From an uncultured Flavobacteriales bacterium (GTDB lineage: Bacteria > Bacteroidota > Bacteroidia > Flavobacteriales_E > Vicingaceae), in NCBI GenBank assembly GCA_913056345.1, contig CAJXMH010000004.1, positions 62,001 to 126,000 of the forward strand: 64,000 bases of DNA, given 5' to 3'. The notes beneath the pieces were generated by a model. That model worked only from the letters and a program-made list of their open reading frames with translations. It was not told the DNA's origin and searched no databases. Position numbers and translations under genes: made by a program. Shown here piece by piece: positions 31,489 through 40,038 of the stretch (positions are counted from its first letter, which is position 1; the number at the start of each line of letters is the position of its first letter).

Positions 31489-32184
31489 TTTATTCGCTGC
31501 ACTTTCAGCAGCTTTCCACAAACCATCTTTTCTTGGACAAGGCGCAACAATCTCTATTGGTTCTTTCTTAACAGGATGAATTAAGTTAAGCTTGCGGGCA
31601 TGAAGGTGAATGGAGGCATCATCATTGGTTCTTGAATAACCATACTTTATATCGCCTCTGATGGGACAATTAATATTGGATAGCTGCACTCTAATTTGGT
31701 GGTGCCTGCCTGTAAATGGCCTTATTTCTAAAAGACAGTAATGTTCCAACTCAACTAGAGTCTGGTAGCTTAAGGTAGCTAATTTACTTTTATCGGAAGC
31801 CTTTTTTACAACGAATGATTTATTCTTCTGCTGGTTTCGTTCAAGCAAATCTTCTAGTTTTCCACTTGTGTTAGGTGGGGCTTGCTTTACCATTGCCCAG
31901 TAGGTTTTCTGGATGGATTTTTCTTGAAACATTTTATTTAGCCTACTTAATGCCTTTGAGGTTTTAGCTAGTAAGAGCAAACCTGAGGTTGGTCTATCTA
32001 TTCTGTGAGGAACACCAATGAAAGCTTCTCCCGGTTTATTGTATTTTTCTTTTAAGAAAACCTTTACTTGTTCACTTATGGGTACATCGCCAGTTTTGTC
32101 ACCTTGTACCAATACACCAGCAGGTTTGTTAACCGCAATTAAGTGATTGTCTTCATATAAAACTTCTATCTTTTTTGCTTTCAA
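31483..32184 (-). CDS. RluA-family pseudouridine synthase
   Basis: 233 residues, no S4 domain. Signature: VPHRIDRPTSGLLLLAKT, with Asp in HRIDRPTSG as the nucleophile, and RPFTGRHHQIRVQLSNINCPIRGDIKYG, the second conserved block. Enzymes of this group convert uridine to pseudouridine in rRNA or tRNA; the exact target base is not clear from sequence. It lies 8 bases after the PD40 protein and thus may be the last gene of the panB-PD40-RluA run on the minus strand. Confidence 0.92.
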   Translation of the reverse strand: MKAKKIEVLYEDNHLIAVNKPAGVLVQGDKTGDVPISEQVKVFLKEKYNKPGEAFIGVPHRIDRPTSGLLLLAKTSKALSRLNKMFQEKSIQKTYWAMVKQAPPNTSGKLEDLLERNQQKNKSFVVKKASDKSKLATLSYQTLVELEHYCLLEIRPFTGRHHQIRVQLSNINCPIRGDIKYGYSRTNDDASIHLHARKLNLIHPVKKEPIEIVAPCPRKDGLWKAAESAANKL

Positions 32185-32192
32185 TGCTTGGA

Positions 32193-33755
32193 TTAGGGCT
32201 TAGGTTCTAAAAGTAGGTCTAATTCAACCTCTTTCCTGAAATCATTTTTATTTGACAAATTAATGGTTTTGACAAAGTCCTTGAAGCCAAAGGTGTTCAA
32301 GATTTCAATTTGATATTTACCCGGTGGCAGAATTGCCACATACTTTGAGTTTTTCTTATTCATTAAAAATGAACCGACTAGTTCAGAATCTTCTTGGGTA
32401 AAAACCTCGATTAAAATATCTTCTTTTACTAAAGCAGAATCAATTGACATTACCGATCCTTTCAGCAAGGTATATTCTTTACTTTTCTCTTTAAAGGTAA
32501 GTCTGTAAATGTCTAGATCTCCAAAGCTATCTTCCCTTTTCTGAGCAACATAGGCGTAGCGTCTGTTTTCAGCAAAGCAAATGCTTCGGTCGTCATTTAC
32601 GGTGTTGATCGGATAACCAAGGTTTTGTGGTTTACTCCATTGGCTTATTTCAATTTGATGACTTACATAAAGGTCAAGGTCACCTAAACCTTCTTCTCGA
32701 TCAGAGCTAAAATAAAGGCTTTTCCCATTGTCTACAAGGTGCGGGCTAAGCTCATCTTGAGCAGTATTAATCGGGCTGCCTAAGTTTTTGGGTTCTCCCC
32801 AAATACCATTTGGCAATCGCTTAACCATGTAGAGATCGAAGCCTCCTAAGCCTCCCTCTCTATCGCTACTAAAATATAAAGTCTCTCCATCGTTACTCAA
32901 GGTGCCCGTAGGCTCTCGGCTTTTTTCATTAACCTTTTCAGAACCAAATACCTTTGGTGCCATATAGGACCTACGCCCTTTTTCACTGACGAACAAATTG
33001 CTAAAGTGATCATCACTATCCACATGGTAAAGCAAGTATTTTCCGTTTTCTGAACGACCTGCGGTTTCTTCGTTCCCATAGGTGTTAGGGCTTCCTACAG
33101 ATCGTGCACGAGTGTATTTGCCTCTTCTGTGTCGACTAGTGTATATGTCTGCGGTGTGATATCCTTTGTAATCGTATAAATTACCAACTACTCCCTCTCT
33201 TCGTGTGCTAAAAAATAACAATCCTTCATCAGGTGAAACCAAGGGGAAATAGTCAGGTGCTTCAGAGTTTACATCATCCCCCAAGTTCTCAAAGTACACA
33301 GGAACGGGCGATGACACCATTTTTATTGCACGATCGCAAGCCTCAACCGCAAGCACGTATTGCTCTTTTTCAGCTCCCTCTGTGCTCTGATCAAGCAGTT
33401 TGGAGTACCAGGCTCTTGCTTCTTGAAAACGGTAGTTTTTATAATAAGCTAAGGCTAGGGTTTGACGGTATTTTAAATCTACACTTAAAGAGCTGTCTTG
33501 TAATTCTTCTAGTATCCTCAAGCCTTTCCTTTGATCGATCAGTGAGAGGGTGAGCGCTTTACCCAGATAAAACTGATAGTCCAAATTTTGAGGCTCACTT
33601 TCAACTAAAGCGGTATACTGCCTTACAGCTTCTTGGTAATTTTCGAACTCAAACATTTTTTCGGCATTGCCCGAGTTGATTGGATATGGGTCAATGTATT
33701 GGGCTTCTGCAGCAAAAAAACCAGAAAAGAACAGAATAATTGTTAAGACTCTCAT
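32193..33755 (-). CDS. secreted TPR + PD40 beta-propeller protein without OmpA domain
   Basis: 520 residues. Signal peptide VLTIILFFSGFFAAEAQ. Then a TPR-like section (25-150: MFEFENYQEAVRQYTALVESEP, YYKNYRFQEARAWYSKLL) and a PD40 propeller (about 165-420) with blades of the form Y-F-S-S-D-R-E-G-x-x-G-x-x-D-L-Y (LYFSSDREGGLGGFDLY, LYFSSDREEGLGDLDLY, AYVAQKREDSFGDLDIY). The end (430-520) is a small beta-domain. Related T9SS envelope proteins (PorE/SprE-like) carry a C-terminal OmpA peptidoglycan-binding domain; it is absent here. Periplasmic or outer-membrane (inference). Confidence 0.85.
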   Translation of the reverse strand: MRVLTIILFFSGFFAAEAQYIDPYPINSGNAEKMFEFENYQEAVRQYTALVESEPQNLDYQFYLGKALTLSLIDQRKGLRILEELQDSSLSVDLKYRQTLALAYYKNYRFQEARAWYSKLLDQSTEGAEKEQYVLAVEACDRAIKMVSSPVPVYFENLGDDVNSEAPDYFPLVSPDEGLLFFSTRREGVVGNLYDYKGYHTADIYTSRHRRGKYTRARSVGSPNTYGNEETAGRSENGKYLLYHVDSDDHFSNLFVSEKGRRSYMAPKVFGSEKVNEKSREPTGTLSNDGETLYFSSDREGGLGGFDLYMVKRLPNGIWGEPKNLGSPINTAQDELSPHLVDNGKSLYFSSDREEGLGDLDLYVSHQIEISQWSKPQNLGYPINTVNDDRSICFAENRRYAYVAQKREDSFGDLDIYRLTFKEKSKEYTLLKGSVMSIDSALVKEDILIEVFTQEDSELVGSFLMNKKNSKYVAILPPGKYQIEILNTFGFKDFVKTINLSNKNDFRKEVELDLLLEPKP

Positions 33756-33768
33756 TTAAAAAGCTTCA

Positions 33769-34590
33769 TCAATATTGTTCCTTCTCATTCGGAAAATCAA
33801 GGGCTTTAACATCCGTGATGTAGTGTTCTACAGATTCCTTGATGCTTGTGTGTAGATCATTGTAGCGTCTCAAAAATCGAGGACTAAACTCTTTATTGAT
33901 TCCTAGCATGTCATGAATCACCAATACTTGGCCATCTACTTGGTTTCCGGCACCAATACCAATTATTGGAATATTTACCTCTTTAGCAACAGCTGCTGCA
34001 AGTTTTGAGGGAATTTTCTCTAAAACGATTGAAAAGCAACCTGCCCGTTCAAGTGCCTTGGCATCGCTAATCAATTTTTTAGCCTCTTCTTCTTCTTTGG
34101 CTCTTACAACGTAGGTCCCAAACTTATAAATTGATTGCGGGGTTAAACCTAAATGGCCCATAACCGGAATACCAGCAGAGAGGATTCGTTCTATAGATTC
34201 AATGATTTCGGAGCCGCCCTCCATTTTTACAGCATGAGCACCCGATTCTTTCATGATTCGGATTGAAGATGTTAGGGCTTCTTTAGAATTACCTTGATAA
34301 GCCCCAAAAGGTAAATCAACCACCACCAGACAACGACTAATAGCCCTCACAACTGAAGAGGCATGATAGATCATTTGATCGAGTGTGATGGGCAGAGTCG
34401 TTTCGTGACCCGCCATAACGTTAGATGCAGAATCTCCTACCAAAATAATGTCTATTCCTGCTTCATCAACAATGCCTGCCATGGAATAATCATAGGCAGT
34501 CAACATGGCGATTTTTTCACCATTATTCTTCATTTCTTGTAAAACATGAGTGGTTACTCTTTTTACATCGCTTTTTTTACCTGTAGACAT
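33769..34590 (-). CDS. panB: 3-methyl-2-oxobutanoate hydroxymethyltransferase
   Basis: 273 residues, normal length for PanB. Conserved pieces: [39 protein letters not shown] (metal-binding Asp), [24 protein letters not shown] and [16 protein letters not shown]. The enzyme transfers a hydroxymethyl group from methylene-tetrahydrofolate to ketoisovalerate, the first committed step of pantothenate and coenzyme A synthesis. Position: 13 bases upstream of the PD40 gene on the same strand, divergent from the DUF4249 lipoprotein gene. The start is the first Met and is supported by a -7 element 22 bases upstream. Confidence 0.96.
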   Translation of the reverse strand: MSTGKKSDVKRVTTHVLQEMKNNGEKIAMLTAYDYSMAGIVDEAGIDIILVGDSASNVMAGHETTLPITLDQMIYHASSVVRAISRCLVVVDLPFGAYQGNSKEALTSSIRIMKESGAHAVKMEGGSEIIESIERILSAGIPVMGHLGLTPQSIYKFGTYVVRAKEEEEAKKLISDAKALERAGCFSIVLEKIPSKLAAAVAKEVNIPIIGIGAGNQVDGQVLVIHDMLGINKEFSPRFLRRYNDLHTSIKESVEHYITDVKALDFPNEKEQY

Positions 34591-34612
34591 AGCTTTATTT
34601 TAAGTGCTTGAA

Positions 34613-34620
34613 CAAAGCTA
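34613..34620 (-). promoter_or_regulatory. -7 element (TAGCTTTG) for panB
   Basis: TAGCTTTG on the minus strand ends 22 bases before the ATG at 34590. No TTG at the usual -33 place. Confidence 0.5.
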
Positions 34621-34625
34621 CAAAA

Positions 34626-34657
34626 TTGAAGCTGATGTTGATTTATTCTTAATTTCG
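34626..34657 (+). promoter_or_regulatory. near-consensus promoter TTG-N21-TAATTTCG
   Basis: TTG at 34626-34628 and TAATTTCG at 34650-34657 (one mismatch to TAnnTTTG), 21 bases apart. The element ends 5 bases before the ATG at 34663, again implying a leaderless mRNA. Confidence 0.45.
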
Positions 34658-34662
34658 CCTTC

Positions 34663-35667
34663 ATGAAGGGATTCTTGAATATTTTATTGGTCAGCCTTGT
34701 TTGTTTTGCCTTGTTTGCTTGTGACAATGAAGTAGAGCTTTCTGCAGATTACGAAGACACTACTGTGGTTTATGGTTTGATAAACGCCAATGCGGACACT
34801 CAATTTATCAAGGTTAACCAAGCATTTTTAGACGGGAATACAAATGCCCTCAGTTTGGCTCAAGACCCTGACCGTCTTTTTTACGATAACCTTATCGTTC
34901 AGTTAAAAGATCTTTCTACGCTTGGTGTTATACCGCTAGATACCATAATACTTCCCAAAGAGGATGGCATTTTTACAACTGAAAAGAATATAATCTACTT
35001 TACGGATAGTGCCTTAAGGGCAAATAGAAATTACCGTTTGGAGGTTATTCAACCAGATGGAAAACTCACTTATGCTGACGCAGTTGCGATTGATACTATG
35101 CAAGTTACTAGACCTCAAATAGACAACTTGAGGGTTCGCCCTTTACCATTAACCAGTAATAATGGATCAATTCTAGATTATAATTTTCAGTTTAGTCATT
35201 CAGCAAGAGTAGCTGAATTTGAGGCTACCTTATACTTAGATTACACTGAACAGCTTCCTGACGGAAGTCGTGTGCCTAAATCAATCGCTATCCCTATTGG
35301 GAAGGTTGTGAATGATGACTTGGTTGCAAGAACAGATGCAGAGATAGAGTTTCCCGGTCGACGGTTCTATGAAACCATAGCCAATAGCATTGATCCGTCA
35401 AACCAAAACCCCAAGATCTTAGATCCTCAGCGTAACATTACCATTGAGATATATGCAGCAGATGAAGCCTTTGCTTTTTATGCCGACATTTTTGGCCCTA
35501 TTGATGGCTTGGCTCAGGTTCGTCCAGAATACACCAACGTCGAAAACGGTATTGGATTGTTTGCAAGTAGATCTCGAACCATTGCAAAAACGAGGTTGTC
35601 TGACCCTTCTAGACAGCAACTTAGAACAGGAGGAATTACAGGAAACCTAAACTTTGTAGACCAATAA
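34663..35667 (+). CDS. DUF4249-family lipoprotein
   Basis: 334 residues. The signal peptide ends in lipobox FACD (Cys20). TTVVYGLINANADTQFIKVNQAFLDG at the start of the mature part is the DUF4249 hallmark: small beta domain, then YEDNLIVQLKDL-like and NRNYRLEVIQPDGK stretches. In Bacteroidota these lipoproteins often accompany TonB-dependent receptors and sit on the outer membrane; here no receptor gene is adjacent. Function unknown. The gene is transcribed alone, divergent from panB. Confidence 0.88.
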   Translation: MKGFLNILLVSLVCFALFACDNEVELSADYEDTTVVYGLINANADTQFIKVNQAFLDGNTNALSLAQDPDRLFYDNLIVQLKDLSTLGVIPLDTIILPKEDGIFTTEKNIIYFTDSALRANRNYRLEVIQPDGKLTYADAVAIDTMQVTRPQIDNLRVRPLPLTSNNGSILDYNFQFSHSARVAEFEATLYLDYTEQLPDGSRVPKSIAIPIGKVVNDDLVARTDAEIEFPGRRFYETIANSIDPSNQNPKILDPQRNITIEIYAADEAFAFYADIFGPIDGLAQVRPEYTNVENGIGLFASRSRTIAKTRLSDPSRQQLRTGGITGNLNFVDQ

Positions 35668-35669
35668 AC

Positions 35670-35682
35670 TGACAGCTTGTCA
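35670..35682. repeat. 13-base inverted repeat TGACAGCTTGTCA
   Basis: TGACA-GCT-TGTCA, a perfect 5-bp inverted repeat with 3-base loop, 2 bases after the DUF4249 stop and ~100 bases before the sigma-54-like dnaK promoter. Position fits either a weak terminator or an activator/repressor site. Confidence 0.4.
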
Positions 35683-35768
35683 ATTTGGCAAGCCTTCTTT
35701 CCGGCTATTTATTCTAAGATTAAAGCCAAAAATGACAGAATTTCCTATTCTTAGCCTAATTGTTCCAA

Positions 35769-35784
35769 TGGCATAATGCTTGAC
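35769..35784 (+). promoter_or_regulatory. sigma-54-like -24/-12 promoter for dnaK
   Basis: TGGCATAATGCTTGAC matches TGGCAYR-N4-TTGCW except for the last two bases (GA/C in place of GCW): the -24 GG is at 35770-35771 and the -12 region at 35780-35783. Transcription would start near 35794, 23 bases before the ATG at 35817. No TAnnTTTG lies in the 149-base gap upstream of dnaK. Confidence 0.5.
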
Positions 35785-35816
35785 TATTGCTCAATGAATT
35801 TGAAAATTAATTTAAC

Positions 35817-37730
35817 ATGAGCAAAATAATTGGAATAGATTTGGGTACTACGAACTCCTGCGTTTCTGTAATGGAAGGAAACGAACCTGTAGTAATTCCA
35901 AATAGTGAAGGAAAAAGAACAACCCCTTCTATAGTAGCCTTTATAGAAGGAGGCGAAAGAAAAATTGGAGATCCTGCAAAAAGACAAGCCATTACAAATC
36001 CTGAGAAAACCATTTTCTCTATCAAGAGATTTATGGGTAACAAATTTTCTGAGGTACAAAGAGAAGCAGGTCGTGTTCCTTACAAAGTAGTGAAAGGTGA
36101 CAACGATACTCCGAGAGTAAAGATTGATGATAGAATGTATACCCCACAGGAAATCTCAGCAATGGTGCTTCAAAAAATGAAGAAAACTGCTGAAGATTAT
36201 TTGGGATCAGAAGTAAGTGAAGCTGTAATTACAGTTCCTGCTTATTTTAACGATTCTCAGCGTCAAGCTACGAAGGAGGCAGGTGAAATTGCAGGCCTTA
36301 AAGTTAAAAGAATCATCAATGAGCCAACCGCTGCATCTTTAGCTTATGGTTTAGATAAGAAGTCTCAGGATGTTAACATTGTAGTTTTCGACTGCGGTGG
36401 TGGTACACACGATGTATCCATTCTTGAATTAGGGGATGGAGTATTTGAAGTAAAGTCTACTGACGGTGATACGCACCTTGGAGGAGATGACTTTGATGAA
36501 GTAATCATTGATTGGTTAGCCCAAGAATTCATTAACGATGAGGACATTGATCTACGCAAAGACCCAATGGCCTTGCAGCGTTTAAAGGAAGCTGCCGAAA
36601 AAGCTAAGATCGAATTATCTAGTTCAACTGAAACTGAAATTAACTTACCATACGTTACCGCAACTTCAAGCGGACCAAAACACTTGGTAAGAAAGTTAAG
36701 TCGTTCAAAGTTCGAACAATTGGCTGATGAATTGATCAAAAGAACCATTGAGCCTTGTCGCAAAGCATTGAAAGCAGCTAGCATGGAAACTTCTGAAATT
36801 GATGAAGTGATCTTGGTAGGAGGTTCAACGCGTATTCCTGCTGTTCAAGAAGCAGTGAAGAAGTTCTTTGGAAAAGACCCATCAAAAGGAGTTAATCCTG
36901 ACGAGGTTGTAGCAATTGGAGCTGCAATTCAAGGTGGTGTACTAACGGGAGAAGTAAAAGATGTCCTATTACTCGACGTAACTCCACTATCACTTGGTAT
37001 TGAAACCATGGGCGGTGTAATGACAAAGTTAATCGAGGCCAATACGACTATCCCAACGAAGAAGTCTGAAACTTTCTCTACTGCAGCAGATAATCAGCCA
37101 AGTGTTGAAATCCATGTTTTACAAGGGGAAAGACCAATGGCAAAAGACAATAAAACCATTGGAAGATTTCACCTAGATGGAATTCCACCTGCTCCAAGAG
37201 GAACGCCTCAGATTGAAGTGTCTTTTGACATTGACAGCAACGGAATTATGAATGTTTCTGCAAAAGATAAAGCAACAAATAAAGAGCAAAGTATTCGAAT
37301 TGAAGCATCTTCAGGCTTGAGCGATGAGGAAATCGAAAAGATGAAACGTGAAGCAGAGGAAAATGCAGACTCTGATAAGCAGGCCAAAGAAAAGATTGAA
37401 AAACTTAATGCGGCAGATAGTTTGATCTTCCAAACTGAAAAGCAATTAAAAGAGTTTGGAGACAAGATTCCTGCTGATAAGAAAGAGCCAATCGAAACTG
37501 CTTTAAAAGAGTTGAAAGAAGCTCATGCAGCTGAAGACCTCGAAAAGATAGATCCTGCAATGGAAAAACTAAACAGTATTTTCCAAGAAGCAGCGCAGCA
37601 CATGTACCAACAAGGTGGTGGAGCTGAAGGTCAAGCAGCAGGCGCTGATGCAGAACAAGCATCAAATGACGCTGACGAGGAGGTTACGGATGTTGACTTT
37701 GAAGAAGTAGAAGAAGACGATAAGAAGTAA
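35817..37730 (+). CDS. dnaK: chaperone DnaK (Hsp70)
   Basis: 637 residues. Start [16 protein letters not shown]; phosphate motifs and [22 protein letters not shown]; the ATPase ends near residue 380. Substrate-binding domain with [21 protein letters not shown]-terminal helical lid and the usual acidic end EEVEEDDKK. The phosphate-2 motif reads [10 protein letters not shown], where most DnaK proteins have DLGGGTFDVS, a Bacteroidota variant from memory. It folds and protects proteins with DnaJ and GrpE in the cytoplasm; neither gene is adjacent. A sigma-54-like promoter lies upstream and a strong terminator follows. Confidence 0.98.
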   Translation: MSKIIGIDLGTTNSCVSVMEGNEPVVIPNSEGKRTTPSIVAFIEGGERKIGDPAKRQAITNPEKTIFSIKRFMGNKFSEVQREAGRVPYKVVKGDNDTPRVKIDDRMYTPQEISAMVLQKMKKTAEDYLGSEVSEAVITVPAYFNDSQRQATKEAGEIAGLKVKRIINEPTAASLAYGLDKKSQDVNIVVFDCGGGTHDVSILELGDGVFEVKSTDGDTHLGGDDFDEVIIDWLAQEFINDEDIDLRKDPMALQRLKEAAEKAKIELSSSTETEINLPYVTATSSGPKHLVRKLSRSKFEQLADELIKRTIEPCRKALKAASMETSEIDEVILVGGSTRIPAVQEAVKKFFGKDPSKGVNPDEVVAIGAAIQGGVLTGEVKDVLLLDVTPLSLGIETMGGVMTKLIEANTTIPTKKSETFSTAADNQPSVEIHVLQGERPMAKDNKTIGRFHLDGIPPAPRGTPQIEVSFDIDSNGIMNVSAKDKATNKEQSIRIEASSGLSDEEIEKMKREAEENADSDKQAKEKIEKLNAADSLIFQTEKQLKEFGDKIPADKKEPIETALKELKEAHAAEDLEKIDPAMEKLNSIFQEAAQHMYQQGGGAEGQAAGADAEQASNDADEEVTDVDFEEVEEDDKK

Positions 37731-37752
37731 TCTTAAACTTTTAAATTACCCT

Positions 37753-37782
37753 AAAGCCCCTGCATTAGCAGGGGCTTTTTTG
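37753..37782 (+). terminator. dnaK terminator
   Basis: AAAGCCCCTGC-ATTA-GCAGGGGCTTT: an 11-bp perfect stem with a 4-base loop followed by TTTTTG, 23 bases after the dnaK stop. Confidence 0.9.
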
Positions 37783-37830
37783 TTTGATATTATTTAAGAA
37801 AAGACGCTTTAAGAGCGTTACAATTCTGAT

Positions 37831-37838
37831 TAGCTTTG
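37831..37838 (+). promoter_or_regulatory. -7 element (TAGCTTTG) 5 bases before the surE start
   Basis: TAGCTTTG ends at 37838 and the surE ATG is at 37844, which predicts a leaderless or nearly leaderless transcript. It excludes the upstream start at 37784. Confidence 0.55.
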
Positions 37839-37843
37839 TTTGT

Positions 37844-38629
37844 ATGAAAAAAGAGCCTTTGATCCTAATAACCAATGATGATGGAATTACTGCTCCTGGT
37901 ATTCGAAATTTGGTTAAAACTGTTAAGCAAGTCAGCAATAATTGCTTGGTGGTAGCTCCCGACAGTCCGCAATCAGGTATGGGTCATGCCATTACCATGA
38001 ATGCAACGCTACGCTTAGAGAAAACCACGCTTGAAGGTGTAGAAGCTTACAGCTGTAGTGGAACACCTGTAGACTGTGTTAAAATTGCTACTTCAAAAGT
38101 GCTAGATGAAAAACCCGACTTAATTGTTTCGGGGATCAACCATGGCTCAAATTCAAGTATCAATGTTATCTATTCAGGTACTATGTCTGCTGCCGTAGAA
38201 GGCGCCATTGAAGGGATACCGTCCATTGGTTTCTCTCTTTGTAACACAAGTATAGATGCTGATTTTTCGCCAATTTTGCCATACGTTAAGCAACTTTTAG
38301 AGCAATCTTTAAGTCACCCCATCCCGCAGGGCACATGCCTGAATGTGAATTTTCCTGCAGTTGGAGCAGAATTAATTCGAGGTATTAAAGTATGTCGACA
38401 AGCAAATGCTTTGTGGGAGGAAGAATTTGACGAAAGAAAGGATCCTTCAGGAAAAAGCTATTATTGGCTGACTGGTAAGTTTGTGAACAAAGAACAAGAG
38501 CAAGAGGATACGGATGAGTGGGCTCTTAAAAACAATTATATTTCTGTGGTACCTGTTCAATTCGATGTTACAGCGCATCACCTCATCAAGGAACTGAAGG
38601 ACTATGAGAACGAGAAGAAAAACGGATAA
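37844..38629 (+). CDS. surE: 5'-nucleotidase/survival protein SurE
   Basis: 261 residues from the ATG at 37844. SurE signature: ILITNDDGITAPGIRNL with the catalytic NDDG, VVAPDSPQSGMGHAIT, CSGTPVDCVKI, LIVSGINHGSNSSINVIYSGTMSAAVEGA, and SFSLC (PSIGFSL). The enzyme is a metal-dependent 5'(3')-nucleotidase acting on nucleoside monophosphates and short polyphosphates in the cytoplasm. It overlaps the following membrane protein gene by 26 bases and leads an operon that includes lpxB, a frequent Bacteroidota arrangement. Confidence 0.94.
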   Translation: MKKEPLILITNDDGITAPGIRNLVKTVKQVSNNCLVVAPDSPQSGMGHAITMNATLRLEKTTLEGVEAYSCSGTPVDCVKIATSKVLDEKPDLIVSGINHGSNSSINVIYSGTMSAAVEGAIEGIPSIGFSLCNTSIDADFSPILPYVKQLLEQSLSHPIPQGTCLNVNFPAVGAELIRGIKVCRQANALWEEEFDERKDPSGKSYYWLTGKFVNKEQEQEDTDEWALKNNYISVVPVQFDVTAHHLIKELKDYENEKKNG

Positions 38630-38906
38630 CATTTGGCTTGGGCTAGCCCTAGGCATTATCGTGCCTTTCGTAGTAATGTTTATTTTCTACTTAAGTTCTT
38701 ACGCCTACCTAACAGTCCCTGAGTTTTTAAGGAAAATGGTTTTTGCTACCATCTTTTTCAAAATTTTGAGTCTTTGCGCAATCGTCAACCTATTGACCTT
38801 CTTTTTATTTTATAAAACTGCCAATGATAGGGCAGCTAGAGGGGTTATTCTAGCAACCTTGCTTTTTGCGTTTGCAGTTGTGGTGAACCAACTCCTTCAA
38901 GCATAG
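38604..38906 (+). CDS. three-helix membrane protein between surE and lpxB
   Basis: 100 residues. Basic start MRTRRKTD, then three hydrophobic helices (about 10-32, 44-66, 77-98: IWLGLALGIIVPFVVMFIFY, AIVNLLTFFLFY, VILATLLFAFAVVV) joined by short basic loops (KTANDRAARG). No known domain. The 26-base overlap with surE and the 4-base gap to lpxB show it to be a real, co-translated gene. A link with lipid A synthesis at the inner membrane is suggested by position only (inference). Confidence 0.82.
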   Translation: MRTRRKTDNIWLGLALGIIVPFVVMFIFYLSSYAYLTVPEFLRKMVFATIFFKILSLCAIVNLLTFFLFYKTANDRAARGVILATLLFAFAVVVNQLLQA

Positions 38907-38910
38907 CGCT

Positions 38911-40038
38911 ATGAAATTTTACATTATAGCAGGGGAGGCTTCTGGCGATCTTCACGCCTCTAACTTGATAAAGTCCATTATAGCGCAAGCACCTGAGGCA
39001 ACTTTTCGAGCCTGGGGAGGCGACTTAATGCATGAAGCAGGGGCTGATGTGATTAAGCATTACCGTGACTTGGCTTTTATGGGTTTTGCAGAAGTGATCA
39101 TGAACCTGCGAACCATCTTAAAAAACATTACTTATTGCAAAAAGGACATTCTAGCTTATAAGCCAGATGCAGTTATTCTTATCGATTACCCAGGTTTTAA
39201 TTTGAGAATAGCTGAATTTTTAAAAGAACAAGGCATTAAGGTTTATTACTATATCTCGCCACAAGTTTGGGCTTGGAAAAAGAACCGAGTTCATAAGATT
39301 AAACGAACGGTAGATAAGATGTTTGTCATCTTGCCTTTTGAGAAAGATTTTTATAAGCAATACGATTATCAGGTTGATTATGTAGGCCACCCTTTATTGG
39401 ATGCTATTCAAAAGCGCTCATCTTCAAAGCAGGTGTTAGATGAATTGCGTCAAGACTTGGGTTTAAGCGAAAAGCCCATTGTTGCAATTTTACCCGGTAG
39501 CAGAAAACAAGAGATTGCTAAAATGCTACCCATTATGCTAAAGCAGTCAAATGAATTTAAAGACTACCAGTTTGTAATTGCAGTAGCGCCTTCTTTTGAT
39601 CGTAGTTTTTTTGATGAATACATTAGCAAGTTCCCGCATGTTAAGTTGGTTGAGAACAGAACCTATGACCTGTTGGAGTTAGCTCATGCAGCTATGGTTA
39701 CTTCAGGTACGGCAACCTTAGAGGCCGCTCTATTTCGAATTCCTGAAGTGGTTTGCTATAAAGGAAACCCAATTTCCTACCATATTGCAAGAAAAATAGT
39801 AGACATTGAGTACATCTCGCTTGTCAATTTAATTATGGATAAGGAAGTTGTGAAAGAGCTCATTCAAAGTGACTTGAATCACAAGTTATTAAAAGCTGAG
39901 TTGGGAAAACTATTAGCACCAACCAAAGAGAGGAAAGAGATGCTCCATACTTTTGACTTGTTAATAGATAAATTAGGCGGAGGTGGAGCTTCTAAGAAAA
40001 CTGCGGAGCTGATCCTTGCTGATATGAACCATTCATGA
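38911..40038 (+). CDS. lpxB: lipid-A-disaccharide synthase
   Basis: 375 residues. Opens MKFYIIAGEASGDLHASNLI, the LpxB N-terminal motif; GFAEVIMNLRTI, VILIDYPGFNLRIAEFLK, YYYISPQVWAWKKNRV and YVGHPLLDAI follow, with ILPGSRKQEI and SGTATLEAALFRIPEVVCYK in the C-terminal Rossmann half. It joins UDP-2,3-diacylglucosamine and lipid X to form the lipid A disaccharide at the inner face of the inner membrane. Coupled to the SpoIID gene by an ATGA overlap. Confidence 0.96.
   Translation: MKFYIIAGEASGDLHASNLIKSIIAQAPEATFRAWGGDLMHEAGADVIKHYRDLAFMGFAEVIMNLRTILKNITYCKKDILAYKPDAVILIDYPGFNLRIAEFLKEQGIKVYYYISPQVWAWKKNRVHKIKRTVDKMFVILPFEKDFYKQYDYQVDYVGHPLLDAIQKRSSSKQVLDELRQDLGLSEKPIVAILPGSRKQEIAKMLPIMLKQSNEFKDYQFVIAVAPSFDRSFFDEYISKFPHVKLVENRTYDLLELAHAAMVTSGTATLEAALFRIPEVVCYKGNPISYHIARKIVDIEYISLVNLIMDKEVVKELIQSDLNHKLLKAELGKLLAPTKERKEMLHTFDLLIDKLGGGGASKKTAELILADMNHS

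Noticed and set aside
36365-36784. 139-residue minus-strand frame inside dnaK
   Set aside because: Classic antisense shadow of dnaK; Ser/Cys-rich composition mirrors the coding strand's codons and no promoter is seen.
37784-37843. N-terminal extension of surE from 37784
   Set aside because: The extension contains the TAGCTTTG promoter box and the proper SurE start (KKEPLILITNDDG) follows the ATG at 37844.
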